DNA of 64,000 bases from Nocardioidaceae bacterium (GTDB lineage Bacteria; Actinomycetota; Actinomycetes; Propionibacteriales; Nocardioidaceae): contig WQZX01000005.1 in the NCBI GenBank assembly GCA_009780515.1, positions 30,047 to 94,046 of the forward strand, given 5' to 3'. Under the pieces are notes generated by a model. That model was not told the origin of the DNA. It searched no databases and saw only the letters and a list, made by a program, of their open reading frames with translations. Of this stretch, positions 18,433-26,039 are shown piece after piece. Position 1 is the first letter of the stretch, and each line of letters begins with the position of its first letter. Both the position numbers and the translations under genes were made by a program.

Positions 18433-19203
18433 ATGGATCTCGAGCTGCGTGATCGTGTGTACGTCGTCACGGGCGGCACCCGCGGCCTCGGCCGGGCGAC
18501 GGCCGAGGCTCTCGTGGCGGACGGTGCCCGGGTCGTCGTGTCCCGGCGCGACCCGGAGTCCGTGGCCGACACCGTGATGGCGCTGGTCGAGTCGACCGGC
18601 GAGGACGTCGCGATCGGGGTGCCGGCGGACAACGCCGATCCGGACACGCCCGCCTCGCTCATCGCTGCCGCGCGCGACAGGTGGGGGCGCTTGGACGGTG
18701 CGCTGATCAGCGTCGGCGGGCCGCCCGCAGGGCCGGTGTTGGCGACGGCCGACGAGGACTGGACCAGCGCGTTCGGGTCGGTGTTCCTGGGCGCGGTGCG
18801 GCTGGGGCGCGAGATCGGTGCGGCGCTCGGCGACGGGGGAGCGCTGGCGTTCGTGCTGTCGACGAGCGTGAAGCAGCCGATCGACAACCTCGCGATCTCC
18901 AATGGGCTGCGGCCCGGTCTGGCGATGGTCGCGAAGGGTCTCGCCGACGAGCTCGGGCCGGCGGGCGTCCGCGTCAACGGGCTGTTGCCGGGGCGCGTCG
19001 AGACCGGTCGGGTCGCCGAGCTCGACGCGAGCACCCCGGATCCGGCAGCGGCGCGCGCGGCGTACGAGGCTCGGATCCCGCTGCGCCGCTACGGCCGCCC
19101 GGCGGAGTTCGGGCGCGTCGCGGCGTTCCTGCTCTCGCCGGCCGCATCCTTCGTCTCCGGGGTCATGCTGCCCGTCGACGGCGGGATGTCACGGGGTCTC
19201 TGA
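18433..19203 (+). CDS. SDR-family protein with altered catalytic motif
   Basis: A 256-residue Rossmann-fold short-chain dehydrogenase/reductase. The nucleotide-binding motif TGGTRGLG is at residues 13-20 and the C-terminal SGVMLPVDGGMSRGL is typical. The usual catalytic YxxxK is replaced by S156-N-G-L-R160 (SNGLR), while a serine pair remains at 143/145. A sub-branch of SDRs carries this kind of substitution and its chemistry is not clear. Its 3' end overlaps the convergent SURF1 gene by 15 bases. No substrate can be proposed. Confidence 0.85.
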   Translation: MDLELRDRVYVVTGGTRGLGRATAEALVADGARVVVSRRDPESVADTVMALVESTGEDVAIGVPADNADPDTPASLIAAARDRWGRLDGALISVGGPPAGPVLATADEDWTSAFGSVFLGAVRLGREIGAALGDGGALAFVLSTSVKQPIDNLAISNGLRPGLAMVAKGLADELGPAGVRVNGLLPGRVETGRVAELDASTPDPAAARAAYEARIPLRRYGRPAEFGRVAAFLLSPAASFVSGVMLPVDGGMSRGL

Positions 19204-20049
19204 GGGCTGCCGATCGGGCGTCGGTGTACGACGACCGGCCTGTCGGCCGCGCTCGGCCTCGGCGTCGGCAGCGGCCGCCGCGGCACGGCGACGTGCGGCG
19301 CGGTTGCCGTTGTTGCGCTCGTCCCAGGCGAGGTAGATGAATCCCCCCGCGCCGAGGATGCCGAAGAACCACCACTGCAGGCCGTAGAAGAAGTGCGGGC
19401 CGTTGGACAGGTCGGGCATGTCGTCGCGGCCCAGCTTCTTGGCCGGCCCGGGGGACTCGGACTTGAGCTGCACGAAGCCGCCGTAGGTCTGCATGCCGAG
19501 GGCCTGGCCGATCGCGGTGCTCGAGATCGCGCGCACGGAGTGGTCGGCGACCTCGGTGCTGCTGCCGGACCCGTCCTGGCGCACCCAGCCGACGATCGTG
19601 ACCTTGCCGGTCGGGGGCGGCGGGATCTTGCTCAGCGGCGGCTCCGGGTTGTCGCTGGCGAACCATCCGCGGTTGACCAGCAGCACGTTGCCGTTCGACA
19701 TCTTCAGGGGCACGACGACGTTGGCCCCGGGGTCGCCCTCGTCGTCGGTCTGGTAGCGCACGATGATGCTGCTGGCGGGGTCGTACGTGCCGGTGGCCTT
19801 GACGACCGTCCACTCCTGGAGGTCCCCGACGGGCCGGCCGGGAGCGAGCACGTCCGAGACGGGCTTCGGCGACTGGCGGTAGTTGGCGCGGATGATGGCG
19901 TTCTCGTGCTTGGTGTTCTGGAGCCGGTCGAACTGCCAGCCGCCGAGCCACCAGCACGCGTAGGCGAGCACGATGATGGCGAGGAAGAACAGCACCCAGC
20001 GGCGGGACAGCAGGAACCGCCAGGATTGGGGCCCGTCGGACGATGTCAC
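19189..20049 (-). CDS. SURF1 family cytochrome oxidase assembly protein
   Basis: A 286-residue membrane protein. It has the SURF1 layout: a first helix (RWVLFFLAIIVLAYACWWLGGWQ), an external domain with NRGWFASDN and a GWVRQDGSG segment, and a second helix near residues 230-255 (FYGLQWWFFGILGAGGFIYLAW). SURF1 helps insert heme a into cytochrome c oxidase subunit I. A charged, alanine-rich tail follows. GTG at 20049 is the chosen start. The gene is divergent from moaA with only 35 bases between them. Confidence 0.88.
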   Translation of the reverse strand: MTSSDGPQSWRFLLSRRWVLFFLAIIVLAYACWWLGGWQFDRLQNTKHENAIIRANYRQSPKPVSDVLAPGRPVGDLQEWTVVKATGTYDPASSIIVRYQTDDEGDPGANVVVPLKMSNGNVLLVNRGWFASDNPEPPLSKIPPPPTGKVTIVGWVRQDGSGSSTEVADHSVRAISSTAIGQALGMQTYGGFVQLKSESPGPAKKLGRDDMPDLSNGPHFFYGLQWWFFGILGAGGFIYLAWDERNNGNRAARRRAAAAAADAEAERGRQAGRRTPTPDRQPSETP

Positions 20050-20084
20050 GCAACAAAGGTAGGCGGCGTGCCTAGACTTGCTGC

Positions 20085-21083
20085 ATGCAGGGGCTCCCAC
20101 TGGTCGACCGTTTCGGTCGCGTCGCGACAGATCTGCGGGTCTCGCTGACCGACCGCTGCAACCTGCGCTGCACCTACTGCATGCCCGCCGAGGGCCTCGA
20201 CTGGATGCCGCGCGACGACCAGCTCACCGACGACGAGGTCGTCCGGCTCATCGGTGTCGCGGTGGGTGAGCTGGGCGTCCGCGAGGTGCGCTTCACCGGT
20301 GGCGAGCCCCTCGTACGACGAGGCCTGGTCGACATCGTGCGCCGGGTCCGAGCGCTCGACCCGGGCGTGGAGATGTCGGTGACCACCAACGGCCTGGGCC
20401 TGGACCGCACCGCGGCCGCGCTGGCCGAGGCGGGCCTGGACAGGGTCAATGTGTCGCTGGACACGGTGCGCCCCGACACCTTCGCCGAGATCACCCGCCG
20501 CGACCGGTTCGACGACGTCGTGGCGGGCCTCGAGGCCGCCGAGGCAGCAGGTCTCGGACCGATCAAGGTCAACGCGGTGCTGTTGCGCGGCGTCAACGAC
20601 GACCAGGCACCCGAGCTGCTGGGCTGGTGCGTCGACCGCGGCTACCAGCTGCGCTTCATCGAGCAGATGCCTCTGGACGCCCAGCACGGCTGGTCGCGCG
20701 ACCGGATGGTGACGGCCGACGAGATCTTCGAGCGGCTGGCGGCCCAGTTCGCCCTGGCGCCGGCCTCCGAGCCGCGGGGGAGCGCACCGGCCGAGCTGTT
20801 CACCGTCGACGGCGGTCCGGCCACCGTCGGTGTGATCGCGTCGGTCACGCGTCCGTTCTGCGGCGACTGCGACCGCACCCGCCTGACCGCGGACGGCCAG
20901 ATCCGCAACTGCCTGTTCGCCCGTGAGGAGTCCGACCTCCGCACCGCGCTCCGCACCGGAGCCGACGACGGCGAGCTGGCCGAGCGGTGGCTCAAGGCCA
21001 TGTGGGGCAAGGCGGCCGGCCACGGGATCGACGACCCCAGCTTCCTGCAGCCCGACCGGCCGATGTCCGCGATCGGCGGCTGA
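20085..21083 (+). CDS. moaA: GTP 3',8-cyclase MoaA
   Basis: A 332-residue radical SAM enzyme for the first step of molybdenum cofactor synthesis (GTP to 3',8-cyclo-GTP). The radical SAM cluster cysteines are C25, C29 and C32 (CNLRCTYC). The second cluster cysteines are C259, C262 and C276 (FCGDCDRTRL...RNC). The essential C-terminal GG is present (MSAIGG). TAGACT lies six bases before ATG 20085, so the transcript is probably leaderless. No other moa gene is next to it. Confidence 0.96.
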   Translation: MQGLPLVDRFGRVATDLRVSLTDRCNLRCTYCMPAEGLDWMPRDDQLTDDEVVRLIGVAVGELGVREVRFTGGEPLVRRGLVDIVRRVRALDPGVEMSVTTNGLGLDRTAAALAEAGLDRVNVSLDTVRPDTFAEITRRDRFDDVVAGLEAAEAAGLGPIKVNAVLLRGVNDDQAPELLGWCVDRGYQLRFIEQMPLDAQHGWSRDRMVTADEIFERLAAQFALAPASEPRGSAPAELFTVDGGPATVGVIASVTRPFCGDCDRTRLTADGQIRNCLFAREESDLRTALRTGADDGELAERWLKAMWGKAAGHGIDDPSFLQPDRPMSAIGG

Positions 21084-21100
21084 GCCGCCGATCGGTCCTG

Positions 21101-21292
21101 CTAGGGCGTGTGCGTCACCGTCTCCTTGAGGAAGCCGCGCGCGCCGAGGAACGCCTCCAGCGACTCCCGGTGGGCCTCGCACGCGAGCCACCTCTTGCGC
21201 CGGTCCGGCGTGTGCAGCTTCGGGTTGTTCCAGAGCAGCTGCCACACGGCGGGCTCACGACACCCCTTGGCCGAGCAGACGTCAGGCTCCAT
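21101..21292 (-). CDS. Small cysteine-rich protein, probable zinc ribbon
   Basis: A 63-residue protein with a likely metal site: C6 and C11 in CSAKGC and a second pair in LACEAHRE (Cys and His). The AVWQLLWNNPKLHTPDRRKRWL core is conserved in small actinobacterial proteins that databases often label acetone carboxylase, apparently by error. No enzymatic function can be supported at this size. It overlaps the DUF3099 gene upstream by 11 bases and is probably translated with it. Confidence 0.65.
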   Translation of the reverse strand: MEPDVCSAKGCREPAVWQLLWNNPKLHTPDRRKRWLACEAHRESLEAFLGARGFLKETVTHTP

Positions 21293-21617
21293 CCGGGCCC
21301 TCGTCGTCGTCGCCGTCGTCGTCCGCCTCGTCGAGCTCGCGGTAGGGCGAGACGCCGTTGACCAGGCCCATGGTGTCCTGGCGCGAGTCGTTGGCGTTGG
21401 CCATCACGACGGCGAAGTACGGGAGGATCAGCGCGGCGCCGATCAGGATCGGCCACAGCCAGTTGACGTGGTAGGCGCCGGAGATCACCGCGCCCACGAA
21501 GCAGAGCGCGCGGATGCTCATCGACACGAGGTAGCGACGCTGCCGACGCGCGAGGTCGGCGGCCGGGCCGGAGCCCGCTGTGGTGATCCGGATGGCACCG
21601 GAGTCCGATCGCGCCAT
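21282..21617 (-). CDS. DUF3099 membrane protein
   Basis: A 111-residue protein with two membrane segments (SIRALCFVGAVISGAYHV and WLWPILIGAALILPYFAVVMA) preceded by a RRQRRYLVSM basic stretch and followed by an acidic tail (ELDEADDDGDDDEG). This is the DUF3099 pattern of actinobacteria; the function is unknown. TAGGAT six bases before the start codon on the minus strand suggests a leaderless mRNA that also carries the small zinc-ribbon gene. Confidence 0.82.
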   Translation of the reverse strand: MARSDSGAIRITTAGSGPAADLARRQRRYLVSMSIRALCFVGAVISGAYHVNWLWPILIGAALILPYFAVVMANANDSRQDTMGLVNGVSPYRELDEADDDGDDDEGPDGA

Positions 21618-21676
21618 AGGTCGATCCTACGGCGGCGTACGACGACGGACGAGGGCAGTGCCGATAGGGTCGATCC

Positions 21677-21892
21677 ATGTCCAACCGCACCTATCGCGTC
21701 ACCGAGATCGTCGGCACCTCGCCCGACGGGATCGACCAGGCAGTCCGCAACGGCATCGAGCGCACCGGCCAGACCCTGCGCCACGTCGACTGGTTCGAGA
21801 TCACCCAGGTCCGCGGCCAGGTCAAGGACGGCGTCGTCTCCCACTTCCAGGTGGGGATGAAGGTCGGCTTCCGGCTCGAGGACGACGAGTAG
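21677..21892 (+). CDS. Dodecin family flavin-binding protein
   Basis: A 71-residue dodecin. The family core is present: YRVTEIVGTSPDGIDQAVRNGIERT, then HVDWFEITQVRGQVKDG and a C-terminal strand FQVGMKVGFRLED. Dodecins form dodecamers that store or buffer flavin (riboflavin, FMN or FAD) or coenzyme A. The tryptophan that stacks on flavin is W in HVDWFE. TAGGGT six bases before the ATG indicates a leaderless transcript. The gene stands alone and is followed by a long hairpin repeat. Confidence 0.9.
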   Translation: MSNRTYRVTEIVGTSPDGIDQAVRNGIERTGQTLRHVDWFEITQVRGQVKDGVVSHFQVGMKVGFRLEDDE

Positions 21893-21903
21893 GGCCTAGC
21901 GGC

Positions 21904-22067
21904 ACTAGGCCGTGTTGGTAAAGCCCCGGCCTGCTGCGCGCCGCGCTGTACGCACTCCGGCGGCGTTGCCAGCGCTCAACAGGCGCCCGGCCTGCGCATC
22001 GGCGCCTTGCCGGCGCACGCACATCGCGACGCTCGCGACGGCCCCGGCTTTACCAACGCGGCCTAGT
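21904..22067. repeat. 164-bp element with terminal inverted repeats and full-length hairpin (MITE-like)
   Basis: The ends are inverted copies of each other: left from 21904 has ACTAGGCCG then TGTTGGTAAAGCC; right, read inward from 22067, has ACTAGGCCG then CGTTGGTAAAGCC. About 28 bases match with a few differences. The inner parts are also complementary over most of their length (for example CGCGCTGTACGCACTCCGGC against its partner near 21990-22030). The unit could be a MITE-like mobile repeat or a structured RNA. It contains no coding frame of note and sits between dodecin and a phosphatase gene. Confidence 0.72.
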
Positions 22068-22114
22068 CCCAACGGGTCTGCCGAGGGCCGGTCGCCGCCG
22101 CATACGCTCTGTCC

Positions 22115-22627
22115 GTGGAGAGAGCACACACGCTGGTGGTGATCCGGCATGCCAAGGCGGAGGACTACGCGGCCGACGACCATGCCCGTCACCTGACCGA
22201 CAGCGGGATCGCCGCTGCCGACGATGCCGGTCGATGGCTCGCCTCGAGCGGCGTGTCCGCCGACGCGGCGTACGTCTCGGCGGCGACGCGCACGCGTGAG
22301 ACCTGGGCACGGCTCGCCGGCGCGGCCGGCTGGTCGGTCGAGCCGGAGTACGACGACGCGCTCTACGCCACCGACGAGGACGGCGTGCTCGAGATCGTGT
22401 GCCGCACGGACGAGGCGGTCGGAACGCTCGTGGTCGTCGGCCACAACCCGTCGATCGGGGTGCTGGCGCAGATCCTGGACGACGGCGAGGGCGCGGCCGA
22501 CGTCACCGAGCGGCTGGTGAGCGGCTACCCGACGGCCGGCGTGCTGGTCCTCGACGTGCCGGGCCCGTGGGCCGCGCTGGCGCCGATGGGCGCGCGCCCG
22601 CGCGCCTTCCACGTCGGCAGGGGCTGA
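22115..22627 (+). CDS. SixA-type histidine phosphatase
   Basis: A 170-residue histidine phosphatase (phosphoglycerate mutase-like) family protein. The catalytic RHG-type motif reads VIRHAKAE, as in SixA phosphohistidine phosphatases; the second histidine is in VVVGHNPSIG. SixA removes phosphate from histidine residues of phosphotransfer proteins in E. coli; the target here is unknown. The GTG start has TACGCT six bases upstream and no Shine-Dalgarno, so it is probably leaderless. It converges on serB. Confidence 0.83.
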   Translation: MERAHTLVVIRHAKAEDYAADDHARHLTDSGIAAADDAGRWLASSGVSADAAYVSAATRTRETWARLAGAAGWSVEPEYDDALYATDEDGVLEIVCRTDEAVGTLVVVGHNPSIGVLAQILDDGEGAADVTERLVSGYPTAGVLVLDVPGPWAALAPMGARPRAFHVGRG

Positions 22628-22658
22628 CCGCCCGACCGCGCGACTGGCTGGCCGTCGG

Positions 22659-23861
22659 TCAGATCGGCGGCGCCGGGGTCACGACCCCCGCCTCGCGGTC
22701 GGCCGCCTCGATGTCCTCGCGGCTGATGCCGAGGAGATACATGATGGTGTCGAGGTAGGGCACGTTCAGCGAGGTGTCGGCGGCCTCGCGCACGACCGGC
22801 CGGGCGTTGTAGGCGATGCCGAGCCCGGCTGCCGCGAGCATGTCGAGGTCGTTGGCGCCGTCGCCGATCGCGATCGTCGCGGCCTCGGGCACGCCGAGGT
22901 CGGCGGCGAACTCCCGCAGCGCTCGCGCCTTGCCGGCACGGTCGACGACCTCGCCGACGACCCGGCCGCTGAGCCTGCCGTCGACGACCTCGAGGGTGTT
23001 GGCGCGGGCGCGGTGGATCCCGAGGTCGGCCGCGAGGCGGTCGGTGATCTGGCTGAACCCGCCGGAGACGATCGCGAACCGGTAGCCGAGCCGGCGCAGG
23101 ATGCGCACCAGGGTGCGGGCGCCCGGGTTCACCACGATCTGGCCGTACACCTCGTCGAGCACCCGCTCGTCGAGGCCCTCCAGCAATGCCACCCGCTCGC
23201 GGAGCGACTCAGCGAAGTCGAGCTCGCCGCGCATGGCCCGCTCGGTGATCTCGGCGACCTGCGCGCCGAACCCCGCGTGTGCGGCGAGCATCTCGATGAC
23301 CTCACCCTCGATGAGCGTGGAGTCGACGTCCATCACGATCAGCCGCATGCCGTGGCGCAGCAGCGACGCCGGCTGGACCGCCACGTCGATGCCCTGGCGG
23401 GCGGCCTCCTTCGCCAGCGAGGTCCGCAGGCGTGCGGGCTCGATGCCGGAGACGTCCATCTCGATCGCGGTGACGGGGTAGCGCGCCATCCGCTCGATGC
23501 GGTCGATGTTGCCGCCCGCATCGGCGATGCGGCCGGCGACGGCGCCCATCGCCGCGGCCTTGAGCGGCGCGCCGATGACGGTGACGTGCGCGCGGCCGCC
23601 CGCACGGCTGCGGTTGTCGCCCGAGCCCTGCTCGATCTCCACGGCCATGCCGAGATCGGTCATGGCGGTCTCGATCGTCGTGCGCAGCCGTCGGCTGTCG
23701 TGGGGGGCGGTCACGAGGACGGCGAGCACGAGGCGTCGTCGTACGACGATCTGCTCGATGTCGACCACGGCCACGCCCGCCTGGGCGAGGACGTCGAAGA
23801 TCGCGGAGGTCACGCCGGGGCGGTCCTTGCCCGTGACGGTGATCAGCAGGGTGTCGTTCAT
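22659..23861 (-). CDS. serB: Phosphoserine phosphatase with N-terminal ACT domains
   Basis: A 400-residue enzyme that hydrolyses O-phosphoserine to serine, the last step of serine synthesis. The N-terminal half has ACT-type regulatory sequence (LLITVTGKDRPGVTSAIFDVL, then a second unit HVTVIGAPLKAAAMGAVA). The HAD catalytic motif is VMDVDSTLIEGEVIEML, with SGGFSQI (motif II) and GDGANDLDMLAAAGLGIAY (motif IV). The ATG start overlaps the stop of the upstream gene as ATGA, so the two are co-translated. Confidence 0.95.
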   Translation of the reverse strand: MNDTLLITVTGKDRPGVTSAIFDVLAQAGVAVVDIEQIVVRRRLVLAVLVTAPHDSRRLRTTIETAMTDLGMAVEIEQGSGDNRSRAGGRAHVTVIGAPLKAAAMGAVAGRIADAGGNIDRIERMARYPVTAIEMDVSGIEPARLRTSLAKEAARQGIDVAVQPASLLRHGMRLIVMDVDSTLIEGEVIEMLAAHAGFGAQVAEITERAMRGELDFAESLRERVALLEGLDERVLDEVYGQIVVNPGARTLVRILRRLGYRFAIVSGGFSQITDRLAADLGIHRARANTLEVVDGRLSGRVVGEVVDRAGKARALREFAADLGVPEAATIAIGDGANDLDMLAAAGLGIAYNARPVVREAADTSLNVPYLDTIMYLLGISREDIEAADREAGVVTPAPPI

Positions 23862-24601
23862 CGCGCCGAAGAGTATCGGGGTGGCCAGCCGTCGGGGGAG
23901 AAGGCCGCGGTCAGGGCGAGGCGGGCCGCCCGGTCCAGCGGGTCGAGCGCCTCGCGCCGGCGCGCCATCTCTCCGGCGCTCACGGCCGCCCCGTCGTCGG
24001 ACGAGGCCAGCTCGACCACCTGCCACATCCGCAGGGCCCGCCCCGCGAGGTCCACGCACCGGGGAGGTACGCCGGGCGGCGCGTGCAGCCGCTCGCTCGC
24101 CCGCAGGTCGATCAGCTCGTCGGCGATCTCGGGCCGCCAGCGCCCCACGTCGAGCGCGGCCAGGTCTCGCGCGGCGGTCAGCAGCGCCGAGCGGAGCCCG
24201 CGGTCGGCCTCGCCCAGGTCCGGTGGCGGCCTCCGGTGCGCGGAGTAAGGCGTCCACTCGACCGCCCGCCCGACGGCGCCGGGCACCAGCCCGGCGCCGG
24301 CCCCGAGCAGGAGCACCGCCTCGCCGGCGTCGATCGCGGCAGTGCTGAGGTCGCGTGGCCCGCGCAGGCCGACCGGGTCGCCGGCCGCGGGGAACACCGC
24401 GGCGATCGCCGACGCCCCCGCGGACCGCTGCCGCGCGAGGTAGGGCACCAGCCCCGGCTCGTCCCCGACGACCACGTGCGCGACGTCGGCGCCGAGCACC
24501 GCGTCGAGCAGCTCGTCGGGGCCGATCGCGCCGTCCAGCCAGGCCGTTCCCCACCAGGCGAGGCGCGCCGAGACCGGCAGCGCGTCGTACCGGCTGCTCA
24601 C
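23858..24601 (-). CDS. Uncharacterised protein co-translated with serB
   Basis: A 247-residue protein not assigned to a family. It is soluble by appearance, rich in Ala, Leu, Arg and Asp. The N-terminal part reads ALPVSARLAWWGTAWLDGAIGPDELLDAVLGADVAHVVVG, and the C-terminal half (ALDPLDRAARLALTAAFSPDGWPPR) is helical. GTG at 24601 has GGGGAG at normal distance on the minus strand. Its stop overlaps the serB start by four bases. The coupling suggests a link to serine metabolism or a shared promoter only; neither can be decided here. Confidence 0.72.
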   Translation of the reverse strand: MSSRYDALPVSARLAWWGTAWLDGAIGPDELLDAVLGADVAHVVVGDEPGLVPYLARQRSAGASAIAAVFPAAGDPVGLRGPRDLSTAAIDAGEAVLLLGAGAGLVPGAVGRAVEWTPYSAHRRPPPDLGEADRGLRSALLTAARDLAALDVGRWRPEIADELIDLRASERLHAPPGVPPRCVDLAGRALRMWQVVELASSDDGAAVSAGEMARRREALDPLDRAARLALTAAFSPDGWPPRYSSAR

Positions 24602-24709
24602 GTGCTGCTCCCCGTTCTCATCGCCGTGGAGATTAGAGGATGCGGGCGCGTGATGGGCGACGTGGAGCAGGCGACCCTCGCCCTGCATCCTGTTAGTAGG
24701 GTTGCGTGC

Positions 24710-25504
24710 ATGTCAGCCGTACTGGAGCTCGCCGACGTCAGCGTGCGACGGGGCGGCGCCAGCCTCCTCGACCGGGTGAGCTGGGTCGTCCGCGAGGGCG
24801 AGCGGTGGGTCATCCTCGGCGCGAACGGCGCCGGGAAGACCACCCTGATGCAGGTCGCCGCCACCCAGATGCACCCGACCGCGGGTGCGGTCGGCATCCT
24901 CGGCGAGCTGCTCGGCACCGTCGACGTCTTCGAGCTGCGTCCCCGGATCGGCGTGACTAGCGCGGCCATCGCTGAGCGGATCCCGCGCGACGAGACCGTG
25001 CGCGACCTCATCGTCTCGGCGTCGTACGCCGTGCTGGGGCGCTGGCGCGAGGAGTACGACGACCTCGACCACGCGCGTGCCGGGGACCTCATGCGCGAGG
25101 TCGGCATCGAGCGGCTGGCCGACCGGACCTTCGGCACGCTGTCCGAGGGGGAGCGCAAGCGGGTGCAGATCGCGCGGGCGCTGATGACCGACCCCGAGCT
25201 GCTGCTGCTCGACGAGCCCGCCGCGGGCCTGGACCTCGGCGGACGTGAGGACCTCGTCTCGACGCTGTCCGTGCTCGCCTACGACCCGGGCTCGCCCGCG
25301 ACCGTCGTCGTCTCCCACCACGTCGAGGAGATTCCGCCGGGCTTCACCCACGTCCTGATGCTGTGCCAGGGCCGTGTCGTCGCCTCCGGGCCGCTCGAGG
25401 AGACCATGTCGGCGGAGGCTCTCTCGGCCACGTTCGGCATGCCGCTGGCGCTGTCCCACCAGGACGGTCGGTACGCCGCCCGCCGGCGTCAGCACCGCAT
25501 CTGA
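24710..25504 (+). CDS. Stand-alone ABC ATPase (ModF/YlmA-like)
   Basis: A 264-residue ABC ATPase without an adjacent permease. Walker A is GANGAGKTTLM, the signature is the variant LSEGERKRVQIARA, Walker B is LLLLDEPAAGLD and the H-loop is VVVSHHVEEIPPGF. The HHVEEIP segment and the EGERKR signature are typical of ATPases labelled YlmA in Gram-positive bacteria, whose role is unknown. TAGGGT seven bases before the ATG suggests a leaderless transcript. It is divergent from the serB unit. Confidence 0.87.
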   Translation: MSAVLELADVSVRRGGASLLDRVSWVVREGERWVILGANGAGKTTLMQVAATQMHPTAGAVGILGELLGTVDVFELRPRIGVTSAAIAERIPRDETVRDLIVSASYAVLGRWREEYDDLDHARAGDLMREVGIERLADRTFGTLSEGERKRVQIARALMTDPELLLLDEPAAGLDLGGREDLVSTLSVLAYDPGSPATVVVSHHVEEIPPGFTHVLMLCQGRVVASGPLEETMSAEALSATFGMPLALSHQDGRYAARRRQHRI

Positions 25505-25559
25505 CGCCTGCTGCCGCAACCCCGGTTTCTCCCGGCACCCGCGGGGATAGGCTTCGAGC

Positions 25560-26039
25560 ATGCACTGGATGAGCGACCACCACTGGGAGGTCTGGCTCGG
25601 CATCTCGATCCTGCTCCTCGTGGGCGAGATGTGCACGCTCGACCTGATCATGGGCATGCTCGCGGTCGGCGGCCTCGCCGGCATGCTGACCGCGATGCTG
25701 AGCGGCTCCTGGGTCGTCCAGGGCGTCGTCGCCGCCGTCGTCGCCCTGGCCATGCTGGCCGTCGTGCGGCCCTCGCTGGCGCGCACCCTGCACAGCGGTC
25801 CGGAGATCGCGACCGGCAACGCGAGGGTGATCGGCATGCGCGGCAAGGTCGTGGAGCCGGTCGGCCCGATGCAGACCGGCCGGATCGCGATCGACGGCGA
25901 GTTCTGGACCGCCAGCGCCGACGCCGAGCTTCCGATCGGCCTGACCGTCGAGGTCGTCGAGATCCGTGGGGCGACCGCGCACGTGCGGCCGGCCGAGGCC
26001 TCCGAGTTCGAGCAGTACCACCCACCCAAGGAGATCTGA
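25560..26039 (+). CDS. NfeD-like membrane protein
   Basis: A 159-residue short NfeD family protein. Membrane helices at the N-terminus (WLGISILLLVGEMCTLDLIMGMLAVGGLAGMLTAML and a third ending ALAMLAVV) are followed by an OB-fold domain (GMRGKVVEPVGPMQTGRIAIDGEFWTA). NfeD proteins are encoded next to SPFH/stomatin proteins and act with them in membrane microdomains. The stop overlaps the SPFH start (TGATG), which supports a complex. TAGGCT six bases before ATG suggests a leaderless mRNA. Confidence 0.87.
   Translation: MHWMSDHHWEVWLGISILLLVGEMCTLDLIMGMLAVGGLAGMLTAMLSGSWVVQGVVAAVVALAMLAVVRPSLARTLHSGPEIATGNARVIGMRGKVVEPVGPMQTGRIAIDGEFWTASADAELPIGLTVEVVEIRGATAHVRPAEASEFEQYHPPKEI

Noticed and set aside
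16345..19203. Single plus-strand frame joining antisense-like sequence, a hydrolase half and the SDR
   Set aside because: It is a chance fusion across a stop-poor region; the parts belong to glpD (another frame), the frameshifted hydrolase and the SDR gene.
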